A DNA stretch of 53,369 nt from Candidatus Hydrogenedentota bacterium. Its GTDB lineage: Bacteria > Hydrogenedentota > Hydrogenedentia > Hydrogenedentales > JAGMZX01. The stretch's first letter is position 1, and the number at the start of each line of letters is the position of its first letter. Shown here piece after piece: positions 1 to 8,711 of the stretch. Location of the stretch: contig JAKQEQ010000011.1 of the NCBI GenBank assembly GCA_029556545.1, positions 1 through 53,369 of the forward strand. Reading direction: 5' to 3'. Made by a program: the position numbers and the translations under genes. Below the pieces are notes generated by a model. That model made no database searches and was not told the DNA's origin. It worked only from the letters and a program-made list of their open reading frames with translations.

Positions 1-3000
1 TGTCCGAACTGTACTCCCACTGATAATTCAGCGGCGCGAAGCCGCCCGAGGCATTCGCCGCAAGTATGAGCGGATCCACATACTGCGCCTGATTCACCGT
101 CGTTGGCGATATGGTCACCGTCACCGCGTTGCGCTTCTGCAGGATGGCCGCCGCCGAGACCGCGTTCGGATCCGGGCTCGTGTCCGAGACCGTGCAGCGG
201 TATTCGCCGTTCGCGCTCGGCGACGCCAGGATATTCGACAGCGCGAGCGTGCTCACGCCGCCCACGTTCGTAATACTCACCAGCGTCGATCCGTTCGGAT
301 GGGTGGGACTGGTAACCGGCAGCGCCGGGTTGCCCACGCCGAAACCGTCCGCGTCCCATTCCCAAAGGAACGTGTACACGGCGCTGCCGCCCGTGGCCGT
401 CGCTACGAAATTCTGCGTCGTGCCGTAAATGTACGCCGACGCGGGCACCGGCCCCGAAATCGCCAGGAGCACCGTCACCGTAAGCACCGCCTCGTTCGTC
501 TGCGCCACCGAGTAGAAACTCGATCCGACGTTGTCGGTGACGATACAGTAGTAGTTGCCGGCGTCCGCCAGCGCCAAGTTGCTGATCGTCATGTCCGCCG
601 TCGTCGCGCCCGATATCGTCGATCCGTTCCCGGTCGCGCCGTTTGCAAGCGGCGTACCGCTCGGCTGCTTGTACCAGGCGTACGTGTACGGCGTATAACC
701 GCCGGACGCCACGGTGCTGAACGTGATCGACCCGCCCGTGTTCCGATGGCCGCCCACCGGGTCCGTCGCCAATACCGGATTCCGAATATCAAGCTGGATG
801 TTCCCAGACGTCGCCGTATTCGGCGTCGGCGCCAAGCTGTCCGTGGCGATACAGCGGTAGTAACCGACACCGCTCAGAGCCAGCGGATCGAAGGTCATCG
901 TGCTTGTGGGAGACGACCCGCCGAGCGTCACGGTCGCGCCCGGAACCGCGGGATGCCCCCCGGGTCCCGCGGTGATGTTCTGTGGCGACGAGAAGCCCGC
1001 GTCCGTCGAGAACTGCCACTGGAAGGTGTACGGCGGAATACCGCAGTCCGCCTGCACCCCCATCGCCGGGAGCGTATCCGCGAGGTACAGACGCACCGGG
1101 GTCGGCGTCGTCACCTGGTTGGTCATCGTTCCCTCGACCGTCACCGTCGCGAGGCAGGTGGCCGCATTCAGCGACCCGTCCCGGACCCGCAGCGTGACGG
1201 ACTGGTCGCCCACGTCCGCGCACGTAAAAGTGATCGACGCCGCGTAACTCCCGTCAGGCTGTCCCGTCCGCTTGATCTGCAATTCGAGCACATCCGGCGG
1301 CGCCCAGTTGTCCGTGCTACCGTTGTTTATGTCCGCCGCCGGCACTACGACCGACGTCGGCGACAGCGTCGCCGTCCGGTTCTGGCACACCGCGACCGGC
1401 AGCGTCGTATCCGTCACCGTCACCGTCAGCGATCGCGGCTCGCGAATGCGGTAGCCCGCCGAGTCGCGCATCGCGCTGTTGACCGTGATGGTCAGGCTGG
1501 CGCCCCGCTGCAGGTAGCCCGCGTTCCACCCGAGTTCATACGTCGTGCCGCTCACGAACGTCACCGAAGTCGGATTGACGGCCACCGTGCCTCGACCGGC
1601 GCCCGAGGCCGTATAGTAAGAAAGCGTCGCCACGTCGGTGGCGTTCATGGCCTCCGAGAACGTAATCCGCACCGCCCGCGGATTGGGCACCACCAGCGGC
1701 GCCACCAGGTAGGGGGCCGTCGTGTAGGTCGTGTTGTTCCAGAACGACAGCGTACGGCTGAGGTTGTTCATCACGACGAGGTCCATGTAATTGTCGGGAT
1801 ACCCCGCCGGCGTCTCGGGCGCCCGCAAGGTCGGGGCCAGATCGATCTGCATCGGGCCACGGTCCGCGACAAACGAGCCCGACGCGCCCGTGGGCAGCAA
1901 CGTCTGCGTCCAGCTCGTGCCCGCGCCGTTCATGTTCTCGTAGTAGACCACCTGACCGTTTGTGGCGGCGCCTTGAGGGGAAGCATCGAGCCGGTTGAAC
2001 GAGGCAAAGAGATCCGCGTCCCCGTCCGCGTCAAAGTCCACGCTCTTCAGGAAGATGGGATAGGCGTCATCACGCACGCCGCTGTCTGTCGGCGTCCGCG
2101 TGGCGTCTACGTTGAAGAGACTGACCCAGTTATTTGCGTCCGCTGTGTTGGTGTTAAAGGACAGGCGGATGCTGGCCACGCTGCCCGCCGTGCCGCGCTG
2201 CGCCACAAACAGGTCCAGCCGCCCGTTCTGGTTCACGTCGCCGAACGCCGTATCATAGGGGCGATACCATGACCCTTCCGCGATATTCAGCCGCGTCGGG
2301 TAACTCAGCGATCCGTTCAAGCCGGTGGATCCGCAATACCAACGAACGCGGTTGTTCGCGCGGGCGCAGATGAAGAGCTCGGGCCGCGCGTCGCCGACCA
2401 CGTTTGCCGCCCGGATCGAGACCGGGAAGTCCAGCGTGTTGAAGTCTTCAATCCCCACATAGCTCCAAGTTGTCGGGATGGTCGGCGGCGTGACCGCGTT
2501 GTGATAATAAAATCCAATGCGGCTCTTCGTGTTCGGCGCCGTCGGGCTCGGGCCTTCGCCGAAGACCACCCCCACGTCCACGTCCGTGTCCCCATCGAGG
2601 TCGAGTACCGCCAGCTTGCGTGTGTTGTGGTGCCAGTCGTAGCCCAGATTCCGGCCCACGATGACCCGCGGATTTGCTTCCCATGCGGACGTTCCGGTAC
2701 GCCGCCACCACAGGATGCCCTCGACGTGGGTGCAGAAAACAATGTCGTTCAAACCGTCCCGGTCAATGTCCGCCACCGCGATGTCCGAAAGAATGTCTAC
2801 CCTGTTAAACGCCGTAAAGCCCGTGGGATTGTAGGGGTTGCTAGTCCAAGTACCGACGAGTTCGGTGGGCCAGTTGTCCGTCCCGTCGTTGCGGTACCAC
2901 ACGATCGTGAACTGGGACGGGATGTTCGGGTCGGCCGCCCACGCGCGGGACAGATAGCCGACCACGAGATCCGGCGCGGTGTCTACGTCGTTGTTCACGT

Positions 3001-3181
3001 TGCTGATGCACGTGGCCTTGTACGCCGTGTTGCCGACGGTCGGCAGGGCTATTTGCTTTGTTCGATTGAAGACAACCTGGCTCTGCGCCTGGGCCACGCC
3101 CGCCATCAGCGCGAAAATCACCACGACGGCCGCCAACGTCGCCCCACGCGTCCCCGGTTTCACAACAGACTCTTTTCTCAT
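1..3181 (-). CDS. Secreted FG-GAP/VCBS-repeat and Ig-like domain protein (C-terminus cut by window edge)
   Basis: A single open frame of about 1060 codons runs from the ATG at 3181 to the left edge without a stop, so the C-terminus lies outside the window. The N-terminus has basic residues followed by a hydrophobic stretch ending in Ala-Gln-Ala, a Sec signal peptide. Roughly residues 40-420 contain repeated Asp-rich loops of the FG-GAP/VCBS beta-propeller type (for example DLDGDTDVDVG, DFDADGDADLF). A Big/CBM-like stretch follows, then several Ig-like beta-sandwich repeats marked by PPYTFQWQFS, TPYTYAWYK and PLNYQWEYS and by a YYCIVTDN-type Cys strand. GGAAGGA lies 8 nt before the ATG; an in-frame ATG 21 nt upstream is possible but contains that site. 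Probably a surface or extracellular adhesin; the ligand is unknown. Confidence 0.85.
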   Translation of the reverse strand, partial: MRKESVVKPGTRGATLAAVVVIFALMAGVAQAQSQVVFNRTKQIALPTVGNTAYKATCISNVNNDVDTAPDLVVGYLSRAWAADPNIPSQFTIVWYRNDGTDNWPTELVGTWTSNPYNPTGFTAFNRVDILSDIAVADIDRDGLNDIVFCTHVEGILWWRRTGTSAWEANPRVIVGRNLGYDWHHNTRKLAVLDLDGDTDVDVGVVFGEGPSPTAPNTKSRIGFYYHNAVTPPTIPTTWSYVGIEDFNTLDFPVSIRAANVVGDARPELFICARANNRVRWYCGSTGLNGSLSYPTRLNIAEGSWYRPYDTAFGDVNQNGRLDLFVAQRGTAGSVASIRLSFNTNTADANNWVSLFNVDATRTPTDSGVRDDAYPIFLKSVDFDADGDADLFASFNRLDASPQGAATNGQVVYYENMNGAGTSWTQTLLPTGASGSFVADRGPMQIDLAPTLRAPETPAGYPDNYMDLVVMNNLSRTLSFWNNTTYTTAPYLVAPLVVPNPRAVRITFSEAMNATDVATLSYYTASGAGRGTVAVNPTSVTFVSGTTYELGWNAGYLQRGASLTITVNSAMRDSAGYRIREPRSLTVTVTDTTLPVAVCQNRTATLSPTSVVVPAADINNGSTDNWAPPDVLELQIKRTGQPDGSYAASITFTCADVGDQSVTLRVRDGSLNAATCLATVTVEGTMTNQVTTPTPVRLYLADTLPAMGVQADCGIPPYTFQWQFSTDAGFSSPQNITAGPGGHPAVPGATVTLGGSSPTSTMTFDPLALSGVGYYRCIATDSLAPTPNTATSGNIQLDIRNPVLATDPVGGHRNTGGSITFSTVASGGYTPYTYAWYKQPSGTPLANGATGNGSTISGATTADMTISNLALADAGNYYCIVTDNVGSSFYSVAQTNEAVLTVTVLLAISGPVPASAYIYGTTQNFVATATGGSAVYTFLWEWDADGFGVGNPALPVTSPTHPNGSTLVSITNVGGVSTLALSNILASPSANGEYRCTVSDTSPDPNAVSAAAILQKRNAVTVTISPTTVNQAQYVDPLILAANASGGFAPLNYQWEYSSD

Positions 3182-3480
3182 GATATCAATCCTTCCAGTC
3201 ATAGACCTCATGCCCGTGCGGTCCTTGCCGCTGCCTGTATACCCGCCCCGGCAACATTGTGACTATACGCCACGAGGCGCGCGCGTCCGGGGACACCGCC
3301 CGCGCCTCGACGCACACCGCACGCCTTCGGCCCCCGTCCGAATCGCGCAGTGCCGTCACTCACCCGCCCTCCTCCGTAAGAATCCACCGCATGACACCCG
3401 CACGCCGGCCCGGCCGCCCGCGCGACCGAGCCGTACGCTCGCGTATCCGCTGTGATCTAATCCTACACCAAATGCCAAAA
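3182..3480. other. Intergenic region upstream of the FG-GAP protein
   Basis: This 299-bp gap separates two minus-strand genes. It carries the ribosome binding site of the FG-GAP gene near 3190 and presumably its promoter. I see no convincing -35/-10 pair, no strong hairpin with a T-tract after the upstream gene, and no small gene. Confidence 0.5.
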
Positions 3481-6066
3481 TTAAGCAATACCCGGGCAGA
3501 ATCCGTCCTCCGTGCCCTCGTCCGGGCAGTAGTGGTAGCCGGGGAAGTTGTAGAACTGGATCACCCGCAACAACTCGGTCAGCGCAATCTGCCAATTCTG
3601 CGGCGCGTAGTCGCTCGCGTGCGGGCAGCAATCCTGGTTCGCGCCGGGTCCCGGCACGTACCCGTCTTCCGTGCTCAACGGGTCGTCCGCGCAGTGGAAC
3701 CCGCCCGAGTTGTAGAACTGAATCACCCGCAGCAACTCGGTCAACGCGATCAGGTTGTCCTGCGACTGGTCCGCCGTGTGGTACTCGCTCGCGCAGGGGT
3801 CGCCTTCGCCCTCGCCTTCACCCTCACCCTCGCCTTCACCCTCACCTTCACCTTCACCTTCACCTTCACCGCCACCATAGAGGTCGCTGCAATCGATCAC
3901 ACCGTTTCCATTGACGTCCACGGCGTCAAACTGCGCTTGCGTAATGCCGCTGTTCAGGCCGTGAACCTCGCCGAGGGTCAGCACATCGTCCTCGTTGTCG
4001 TCGAGGCCGGGCAGGAGGTTGAACAACCAATCCACGGCCAGGAACTCGGCCATGCTCAACTCGTTGTCGCCGTTGGTGTCGACAAGCCACCAGCCGAGCC
4101 CCAAGGTAAAATCGCTGAGGCCCGTGACCGCCGAGACTTCGGCGCGGCTCAGCGTCCCGTTGCCGTTCGTGTCCCCGAACGCGATCATGAGCAGGTAGTA
4201 GCTCTCGGCGCCGTCAATGTCGCACGAGGGCTCGCCCTCGCCCTCACCTTCGCCCTCGCCCTCGCCTTCACCTTCGCCTTCACCTTCACCTTCACCTTCA
4301 CCTTCACCTTCACTGGGGCAGGGTGGGCACCCGCCGCCATCGGCTGTGGCGGCGTCGTTCAATGCGGCTGCGACAAACGTGTTGAAATCGGCGGGGCCAC
4401 TTACTGTCGCGTTGTACTCGCCGATGTTGCAGACCCAGTCATAGTCGGGGTCGCCGTTGGACGCGAGATACGGGCTGGCCGAGAAATCGTAGTTGCTCAG
4501 GTCGACGGTGGGGAAGAGCGGGATGCTGTTGAGCAGGTTCAGGATGGCGTCGATGAGGCTTTGCTCGCCCTGGGTCGTAATGCCCGCGACCAACGGGACG
4601 AACAGGCCGTCCGGCAGCAGCGTGCCGATAAGGGGGATGCCGTCGAGCAGCGCCTGAGCCTGCGCCCGGTTGCTCATGAACGCGACGCGGGTGCAGCAGA
4701 AGCAGTTCAGCGACGTCGTGGCGAGCACGGTGTCGAGCAGGCGCGCCTGGGCCACGTCCACCATGCCGTTGCTGTCGATATCCGCGGCGTCGGGGTCGCC
4801 CACGAGCGAGCTGATGATCAGCATGCCGTAGAGTTGGCGCAGTGAACTCTCGAATCCGGCGGTTATCGGGGTGTTCGTGCAGGTGATGTGGCAGGCGTCG
4901 GCGTAGCAGGAGCCCTCGGGCCCCGGCTCGACGCCAAACAGTTCGAGACAGTCAATGTAGCCATCGCCGTTGGCATCGACGTCGTCGAATTGCTCCTGCG
5001 TGATGTCGTCGGAAAGCTCGCGGAGGTTGGCCAAGGTAACCAGGTTGTCTTCGTCGGGATCGATATCCGGCATGAGGCTCCGCAATAGCGAATTGCCCGT
5101 GAACTCTTCGAGCGAGAGGTAACCGTCGCCGTTCGAGTCGATGAGGAACCACCCGAGGGATAGCCAACTCGCCAAGGCCTCGAACTCGTCGCGCGACAAG
5201 GTCAGGTCATCGTTCAGGTCGCCGAACAGGAGCATGAACTTGTAATAGTTCTCCGGTGAATCGATGTCGCATTGTTCACCTTCGCCCTCACCCTCGCCTT
5301 CCCCCTCGCCTTCGCCTTCGGCGCCGCAGTCGGGGCAGCCGCCGTAATAGTCCTTGATGGTGTCGTTTGTCGCCGCCGCCACGAAAGCGTCGTAATCGTT
5401 GGGGGCCGTCACGACCCAGGCGTTGTACTCGCCGATATTGCAGACCCTGTCCGTGTCGGCGTCGCCGTTCTTGTGCAGGTAGGGTTCCGCGTCCCCGTTG
5501 AACACGGCGAAATCGATCGGCGGCATATTCGGGATGACTTGCGCCAGAAAGCCGATGAGCGAGTTGACAAGTTCCTCCTGGCCGGATGTGGTCATGGCCG
5601 CGAGCACGGCGACGAGGAGGTCTTTGTCCGGCGGCGCGGGCATGGGGATGCCGTAAATGTCCGACGGCCAGACGGCCAGAATGGCCAGTGCGACAACCTC
5701 CGCCGCGATGCGGTTCTGCAGGTACGGCTCATAGACGCAGCAATGATTCGGCGCGAGGCGGTCCGAGAGGATCGCGTCGAAGAGCCGCGCATGGGCAATC
5801 TCGGGCATGCCGTCGAAATCAAGATCGGCGGTCTCCGGGTTGATGACGTAGCCGATAATCGGGATATTGCTCAGGGTGGTGTAGAGCTCGCGCAGGTCGT
5901 CCTCGTAGTGCGGGTTGTAGCCCAGCCCGAGACACCACCAGTTCGGGCACGGCTCAACGTTGCAGAACGTGTCGTCTTGCGCCGCGGCCATCGGCGCAAG
6001 CCCCAATAACAGTAGTGCGCCGCACCATGCCGCCCGCCTGCCCGCATTTGTGTGCTTCTTCTGCAT
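3481..6066 (-). CDS. Secreted EF-hand protein with duplicated module, (Glu-Gly)n linkers and paired C-terminal tag
   Basis: 861 aa with a signal peptide ending near residue 29. The architecture is a duplication. Module 1 (about 35-247) and module 2 (about 390-585) share DxDxxGMxxxAxARLxDxxL, a Cys-Cys pair, PYLxxNGDxDxxxVCNIGEYNA and a closing GGCPxC. Each is followed by a (Glu-Gly)n linker and a block of EF-hand loops (265-377 and 615-732) with canonical loops such as DSNGDGYLSLEE and DANGDGYIDCLE, so calcium binding is likely. A third linker (733-755) leads to a C-terminal doublet (762-861) in which TELLRVIQFYN occurs twice. AGAGGA precedes the ATG by 9 nt. No catalytic domain is recognised. 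An extracellular structural or adhesive role is inferred. Confidence 0.88.
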   Translation of the reverse strand: MQKKHTNAGRRAAWCGALLLLGLAPMAAAQDDTFCNVEPCPNWWCLGLGYNPHYEDDLRELYTTLSNIPIIGYVINPETADLDFDGMPEIAHARLFDAILSDRLAPNHCCVYEPYLQNRIAAEVVALAILAVWPSDIYGIPMPAPPDKDLLVAVLAAMTTSGQEELVNSLIGFLAQVIPNMPPIDFAVFNGDAEPYLHKNGDADTDRVCNIGEYNAWVVTAPNDYDAFVAAATNDTIKDYYGGCPDCGAEGEGEGEGEGEGEGEQCDIDSPENYYKFMLLFGDLNDDLTLSRDEFEALASWLSLGWFLIDSNGDGYLSLEEFTGNSLLRSLMPDIDPDEDNLVTLANLRELSDDITQEQFDDVDANGDGYIDCLELFGVEPGPEGSCYADACHITCTNTPITAGFESSLRQLYGMLIISSLVGDPDAADIDSNGMVDVAQARLLDTVLATTSLNCFCCTRVAFMSNRAQAQALLDGIPLIGTLLPDGLFVPLVAGITTQGEQSLIDAILNLLNSIPLFPTVDLSNYDFSASPYLASNGDPDYDWVCNIGEYNATVSGPADFNTFVAAALNDAATADGGGCPPCPSEGEGEGEGEGEGEGEGEGEGEGEGEGEPSCDIDGAESYYLLMIAFGDTNGNGTLSRAEVSAVTGLSDFTLGLGWWLVDTNGDNELSMAEFLAVDWLFNLLPGLDDNEDDVLTLGEVHGLNSGITQAQFDAVDVNGNGVIDCSDLYGGGEGEGEGEGEGEGEGEGEGEGEGDPCASEYHTADQSQDNLIALTELLRVIQFYNSGGFHCADDPLSTEDGYVPGPGANQDCCPHASDYAPQNWQIALTELLRVIQFYNFPGYHYCPDEGTEDGFCPGIA

Positions 6067-6192
6067 GACTTTGTTCCTCTTTCTGGCTTGCGCCCTGTGC
6101 TACCCGCCATAGGCGGAAGCGGTGCGCGAATAAGCTCGTTTTCCCGCGAATACATGTTCCGTGCTGATCGGGCGCGTCGCGGCGCGCGAGGT

Positions 6193-6681
6193 TCAGACGC
6201 GGTCCGGCGGCGAGTGCGGCGTCCCCCCGGAAAGATGTCGATACATCTTCCCCCCGTAGAGGCGCCTTGGCGGCGGGTCCGATACCGGAGCTATGCGCCG
6301 CGCCGCAACGACGGCCGGCAAAGTAAACTCGGCCGGCGTCGTTTGATTGCTCTTGCCAATAAGCCGCACCGCGGACGGAACGCCCGCGGCCCACTCTCTA
6401 ACGTGCGAAGACACCGCCGGATCGGGGGCTTCGTGGCCGGTTTCCTCGATAATGCGCTGCAAATCGCGGATATCCGTCCGTCCGTCGCCATCGACGTCCG
6501 CCGCGTTCGGATCGCCGGTCCGCGCAAGCAACGCGGCGACGCACGCTTGCATATCGAGCACGTCTACTTGTTGATCGCCGTTGAGGTCCGCCGCCGCGCG
6601 GCCCAACACTACACCCCCCGCGCCCGACGCCAATACGGAGGCGCCGGCCACGACCAGCGCGACTAGTCCCCTGCACCACAC
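6193..6681 (-). CDS. Small exported dockerin-like protein
   Basis: About 162 aa. A hydrophobic signal-like N-terminus is followed by two 12-residue calcium loops in dockerin type I arrangement: DLNGDQQVDVLDMQ and, 22 residues later, DVDGDGRTDIRDLQRII. Each is followed by an F-helix-like segment. The remaining ~100 residues are Pro/Arg-rich and show no recognisable fold. The GTG at 6681 is preferred because AGGAG lies 11 nt upstream; the GTG at 6693 would overlap that site. Dockerins normally dock to cohesins; none is seen here, so the function may be simple Ca-dependent folding. It precedes the EF-hand protein in the same direction with a 126-bp gap. Confidence 0.75.
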   Translation of the reverse strand: MWCRGLVALVVAGASVLASGAGGVVLGRAAADLNGDQQVDVLDMQACVAALLARTGDPNAADVDGDGRTDIRDLQRIIEETGHEAPDPAVSSHVREWAAGVPSAVRLIGKSNQTTPAEFTLPAVVAARRIAPVSDPPPRRLYGGKMYRHLSGGTPHSPPDRV

Positions 6682-6705
6682 GGTGTTCTGCACTCCTACA
6701 GCTTA

Positions 6706-6734
6706 TTTATACCACAAGACGGCCCGGCCTTCAA
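6706..6734 (-). promoter_or_regulatory. Probable sigma-70-type promoter of the dockerin-like gene
   Basis: On the minus strand TTGAAG and TATAAA are separated by exactly 17 nt, ending 12 nt before the AGGAG ribosome binding site region. The AT-rich -10 stands out from the GC-rich surroundings. Confidence 0.6.
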
Positions 6735-6743
6735 GAATTCGCA

Positions 6744-6773
6744 TTGCTTTTTCGCGGATAAACGGGGTAGTGT
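6744..6773 (+). promoter_or_regulatory. Possible weak promoter of the FAD-linked oxidase gene
   Basis: TTGCTT and TAGTGT with an 18-nt spacer lie 37 nt upstream of the ATG at 6810. The match is weak and the call is tentative; it overlaps no other candidate on this strand. Confidence 0.3.
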
Positions 6774-6809
6774 CCGTTTGCCTGACGAATATTAAGATGG
6801 GGAGTTCGG

Positions 6810-8618
6810 ATGACCATGGACCGCAAGAAGCTGCGTTGGAACGGCTGGGGATGGACCAATGGGCCGGACGTGCTCGGCGCGCACGCGGACGCGGTCTGGG
6901 CGTGGATTGGCCGCACGGTGGGCGTGGATCCGCTGCCGCACACGCCCGCGCCGGGTCTCGACGACACGGCGCTGCCGCCGGGGCGCTTCGATGACGACTT
7001 GCTGGCGCGGCTGGGGGAGATTGTCGGTCCCGAGCAGGTGAAGACGGACCCCTACGAGCGCGCGTTCCACGCGCGGGGCAAGGGCTATATGGATATGCTC
7101 CATCTGCGCACGGGGCGTATCGACGCCGCGCCGGACGCGGTCGTTTATCCCCAGACCGCCGAGGAATGCCTTGCGCTGGTGCGATTCGCCGCCGAAAACC
7201 AGCTTGCCGTGATTCCGTTCGGCGGCGGTTCTAGCGTCGTGGGCGGGGTGACGGCCCTGACGCGGCCCGGCCAGCGGGGCGTCCTCACGATTGACATGAC
7301 GTTGATGGACCAGGTGATCGCAATAGACGAGGAGTCGCTCGTGGCGCGGGTGCAGGCGGGCATCTACGGCCCGCAACTGGAGGAAGCGTTGCAGGCGCGC
7401 GGCTTCACGCTTGGACACTACCCGCAGTCCTTCGAGTTTTCGACCCTCGGCGGCTGGATTGCGCCGCGGGGCGCGGGGCATCAGTCGAACAAGTACGGCA
7501 AGGCCGAGGAGTGGCTTGTCGAGGCGACCCTCGCGACGCCGGGCGGTCTCTGGTGCACGCAGGGCTTCCCCGGTTCCGCGGCGGGCCCGCAATTCCGCGA
7601 CCTCGTCGCCGGGTCCGAGGGCGCGCTCGGCGTCATCACCGAGGCCGTGGTCAAGCTGCACCGCGTGCCCGAGGTCAAGGACTATCGCGGCTACCTGTTC
7701 ATGGACTTCGCGGCGGCGGTCGCCGCGACGCGCGAATTGATGCAGCGTGATGTGCCCACCGCCATGATTCGGCTCTCGGACCCCGACGAGACGTACTTCT
7801 ATGCCGCGCTCAAGACCGCGACCGAGGGCGGGACCCCGCCGTTGCGGCCAGTCTCGGACCGCGCCGCCGAGCCGACCGAAGGTCTCCCGCCGAGCATTTC
7901 CATCATGCTCGTGGGCCTCGAAGGCGAACGAGCCGAGGTCGAGCACGCGCTGGCGCAATGCCGCGGCATTATCGAACAGCACGGCGGGGTCCACATGGGC
8001 GAGGAACTCGGCCAGACCTGGTACAAGGGCCGCTTCGAGACGCCCTACCTCCGCGACCCGATGCTCGACCGCGGCCTCGGCGTCGATACGCTCGAGACCT
8101 GCACCCGCTGGTCCAACCTGGTACGCCTGCATGAGGCCGTGACCCGGGCCATTCACGACGCGATGGCGGCATGGGAGGAGGGGAAATGCGGAATGCGGAA
8201 TGCGGAATGCGGATTGTCGAATGCGGAATGCGGGACTTCCCCTCTCCCCGAGGGAGAGGGACAGGGCGAGGGTTCCAATCCGAAATCCGAAATCCGAAAT
8301 CTGAAATCCCCCCCGCCCCGCGGCATCTGCATGGCGCACATCAGCCACTGTTACCGCGACGGTGCGAGCCTGTACTTCACCTTCGTCTTCCCCCGGGACC
8401 CGCGCGACCCCATGGCCCAGTGGTGGGCAATCAAGCGCGCGGCGTCGAACGCAATTCTCGCCAACGGCGGGACCATCAGCCACCATCACGGCGTCGGCAC
8501 GGACCACCGGGAATGGTACGAAGCGGAAATCGGCCCCGCCGGACTCGAGACCCTCCGCGCCGCCAAGCGCGCCCTCGACCCCGAGGGCATCCTCAATCCG
8601 GGCAAGTTATTGCCGTAG
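6810..8618 (+). CDS. FAD-linked oxidase of the alkylglycerone-phosphate synthase/GlcD type, with in-frame repeat insertion
   Basis: 602 aa. The FAD-binding type 4 domain includes VIPFGGGSSVVGGV (about 132-145) and the flavin-contacting EFSTLGGWIAPRGAGHQSNK (about 210-229). The C-terminal cap has ASLYFTFVFPRDPRDP, ISHHHGVGTDH (the His cluster typical of alkylglycerone-phosphate synthases) and ALDPEGILNPGKLLP. These fit the AGPS/FAD-linked oxidase family; the true substrate (alkyl-glycerolipid precursor or a 2-hydroxy acid) cannot be read from sequence. Residues about 457-502 are foreign: they are translated from three families of intergenic repeat between two conserved blocks, without breaking the frame. 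GGGGAG precedes the ATG. It is monocistronic apart from the small zinc-finger gene downstream. Confidence 0.88.
   Translation: MTMDRKKLRWNGWGWTNGPDVLGAHADAVWAWIGRTVGVDPLPHTPAPGLDDTALPPGRFDDDLLARLGEIVGPEQVKTDPYERAFHARGKGYMDMLHLRTGRIDAAPDAVVYPQTAEECLALVRFAAENQLAVIPFGGGSSVVGGVTALTRPGQRGVLTIDMTLMDQVIAIDEESLVARVQAGIYGPQLEEALQARGFTLGHYPQSFEFSTLGGWIAPRGAGHQSNKYGKAEEWLVEATLATPGGLWCTQGFPGSAAGPQFRDLVAGSEGALGVITEAVVKLHRVPEVKDYRGYLFMDFAAAVAATRELMQRDVPTAMIRLSDPDETYFYAALKTATEGGTPPLRPVSDRAAEPTEGLPPSISIMLVGLEGERAEVEHALAQCRGIIEQHGGVHMGEELGQTWYKGRFETPYLRDPMLDRGLGVDTLETCTRWSNLVRLHEAVTRAIHDAMAAWEEGKCGMRNAECGLSNAECGTSPLPEGEGQGEGSNPKSEIRNLKSPPPRGICMAHISHCYRDGASLYFTFVFPRDPRDPMAQWWAIKRAASNAILANGGTISHHHGVGTDHREWYEAEIGPAGLETLRAAKRALDPEGILNPGKLLP
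8184..8312 (+). repeat. Three short intergenic repeat families inserted inside the FAD-oxidase gene
   Basis: In order: a GAATGCG(G)-type heptamer tandem (about 8184-8236), a palindromic CCTCTCCCCGAGGGAGAGG unit with an AGGGCGAGGG tail (about 8238-8272), and an imperfect tandem of TCCGAAA (about 8276-8312). The first family recurs at 21595-21623 and the second at 9002-9040, both intergenic. Confidence 0.85.
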
Positions 8619-8668
8619 GAGCGGGGGCATCTTGCCCCCGAAAATGTGGGGCGGGACGCGCCGTATGC
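8619..8668 (+). repeat. GGGGGCATCTTGCCCCC hairpin repeat unit
   Basis: Immediately after the oxidase stop, GAGCGGGGGCATCTTGCCCC forms a hairpin and is followed by TGTGGGGCGGGACGC. The same unit, whole or in part, recurs at 8960-8983 and 51228-51346. Confidence 0.75.
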
Positions 8669-8711
8669 CGGCATGTCCCGAGCGCGGGGACACCGACTGG
8701 AGGACACGCAA

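Noticed and set aside
299-4845. Long plus-strand open frames across 299-2272 and 3259-4845, rich in Arg or in alternating Thr/Phe/Ala
   Set aside because: They lie antisense to genes with signal peptides, EF-hand and FG-GAP motifs. The Thr/Phe-type repeats are the reverse strand of the (Glu-Gly)n tracts.
6193-6693. GTG at 6693 as start of the dockerin-like gene
   Set aside because: The AGGAG ribosome binding site would overlap that codon; the GTG at 6681 is at a workable distance.
8184-8312. Possible CRISPR array
   Set aside because: The repeats are 7-8 bp, directly adjacent, without unique spacers or nearby cas genes.
6792-8507. 571-codon minus-strand frame opposite the FAD oxidase
   Set aside because: Arg/His/Gly-rich translation without any family motif, fully antisense to a conserved flavoenzyme; a GC-bias artefact.
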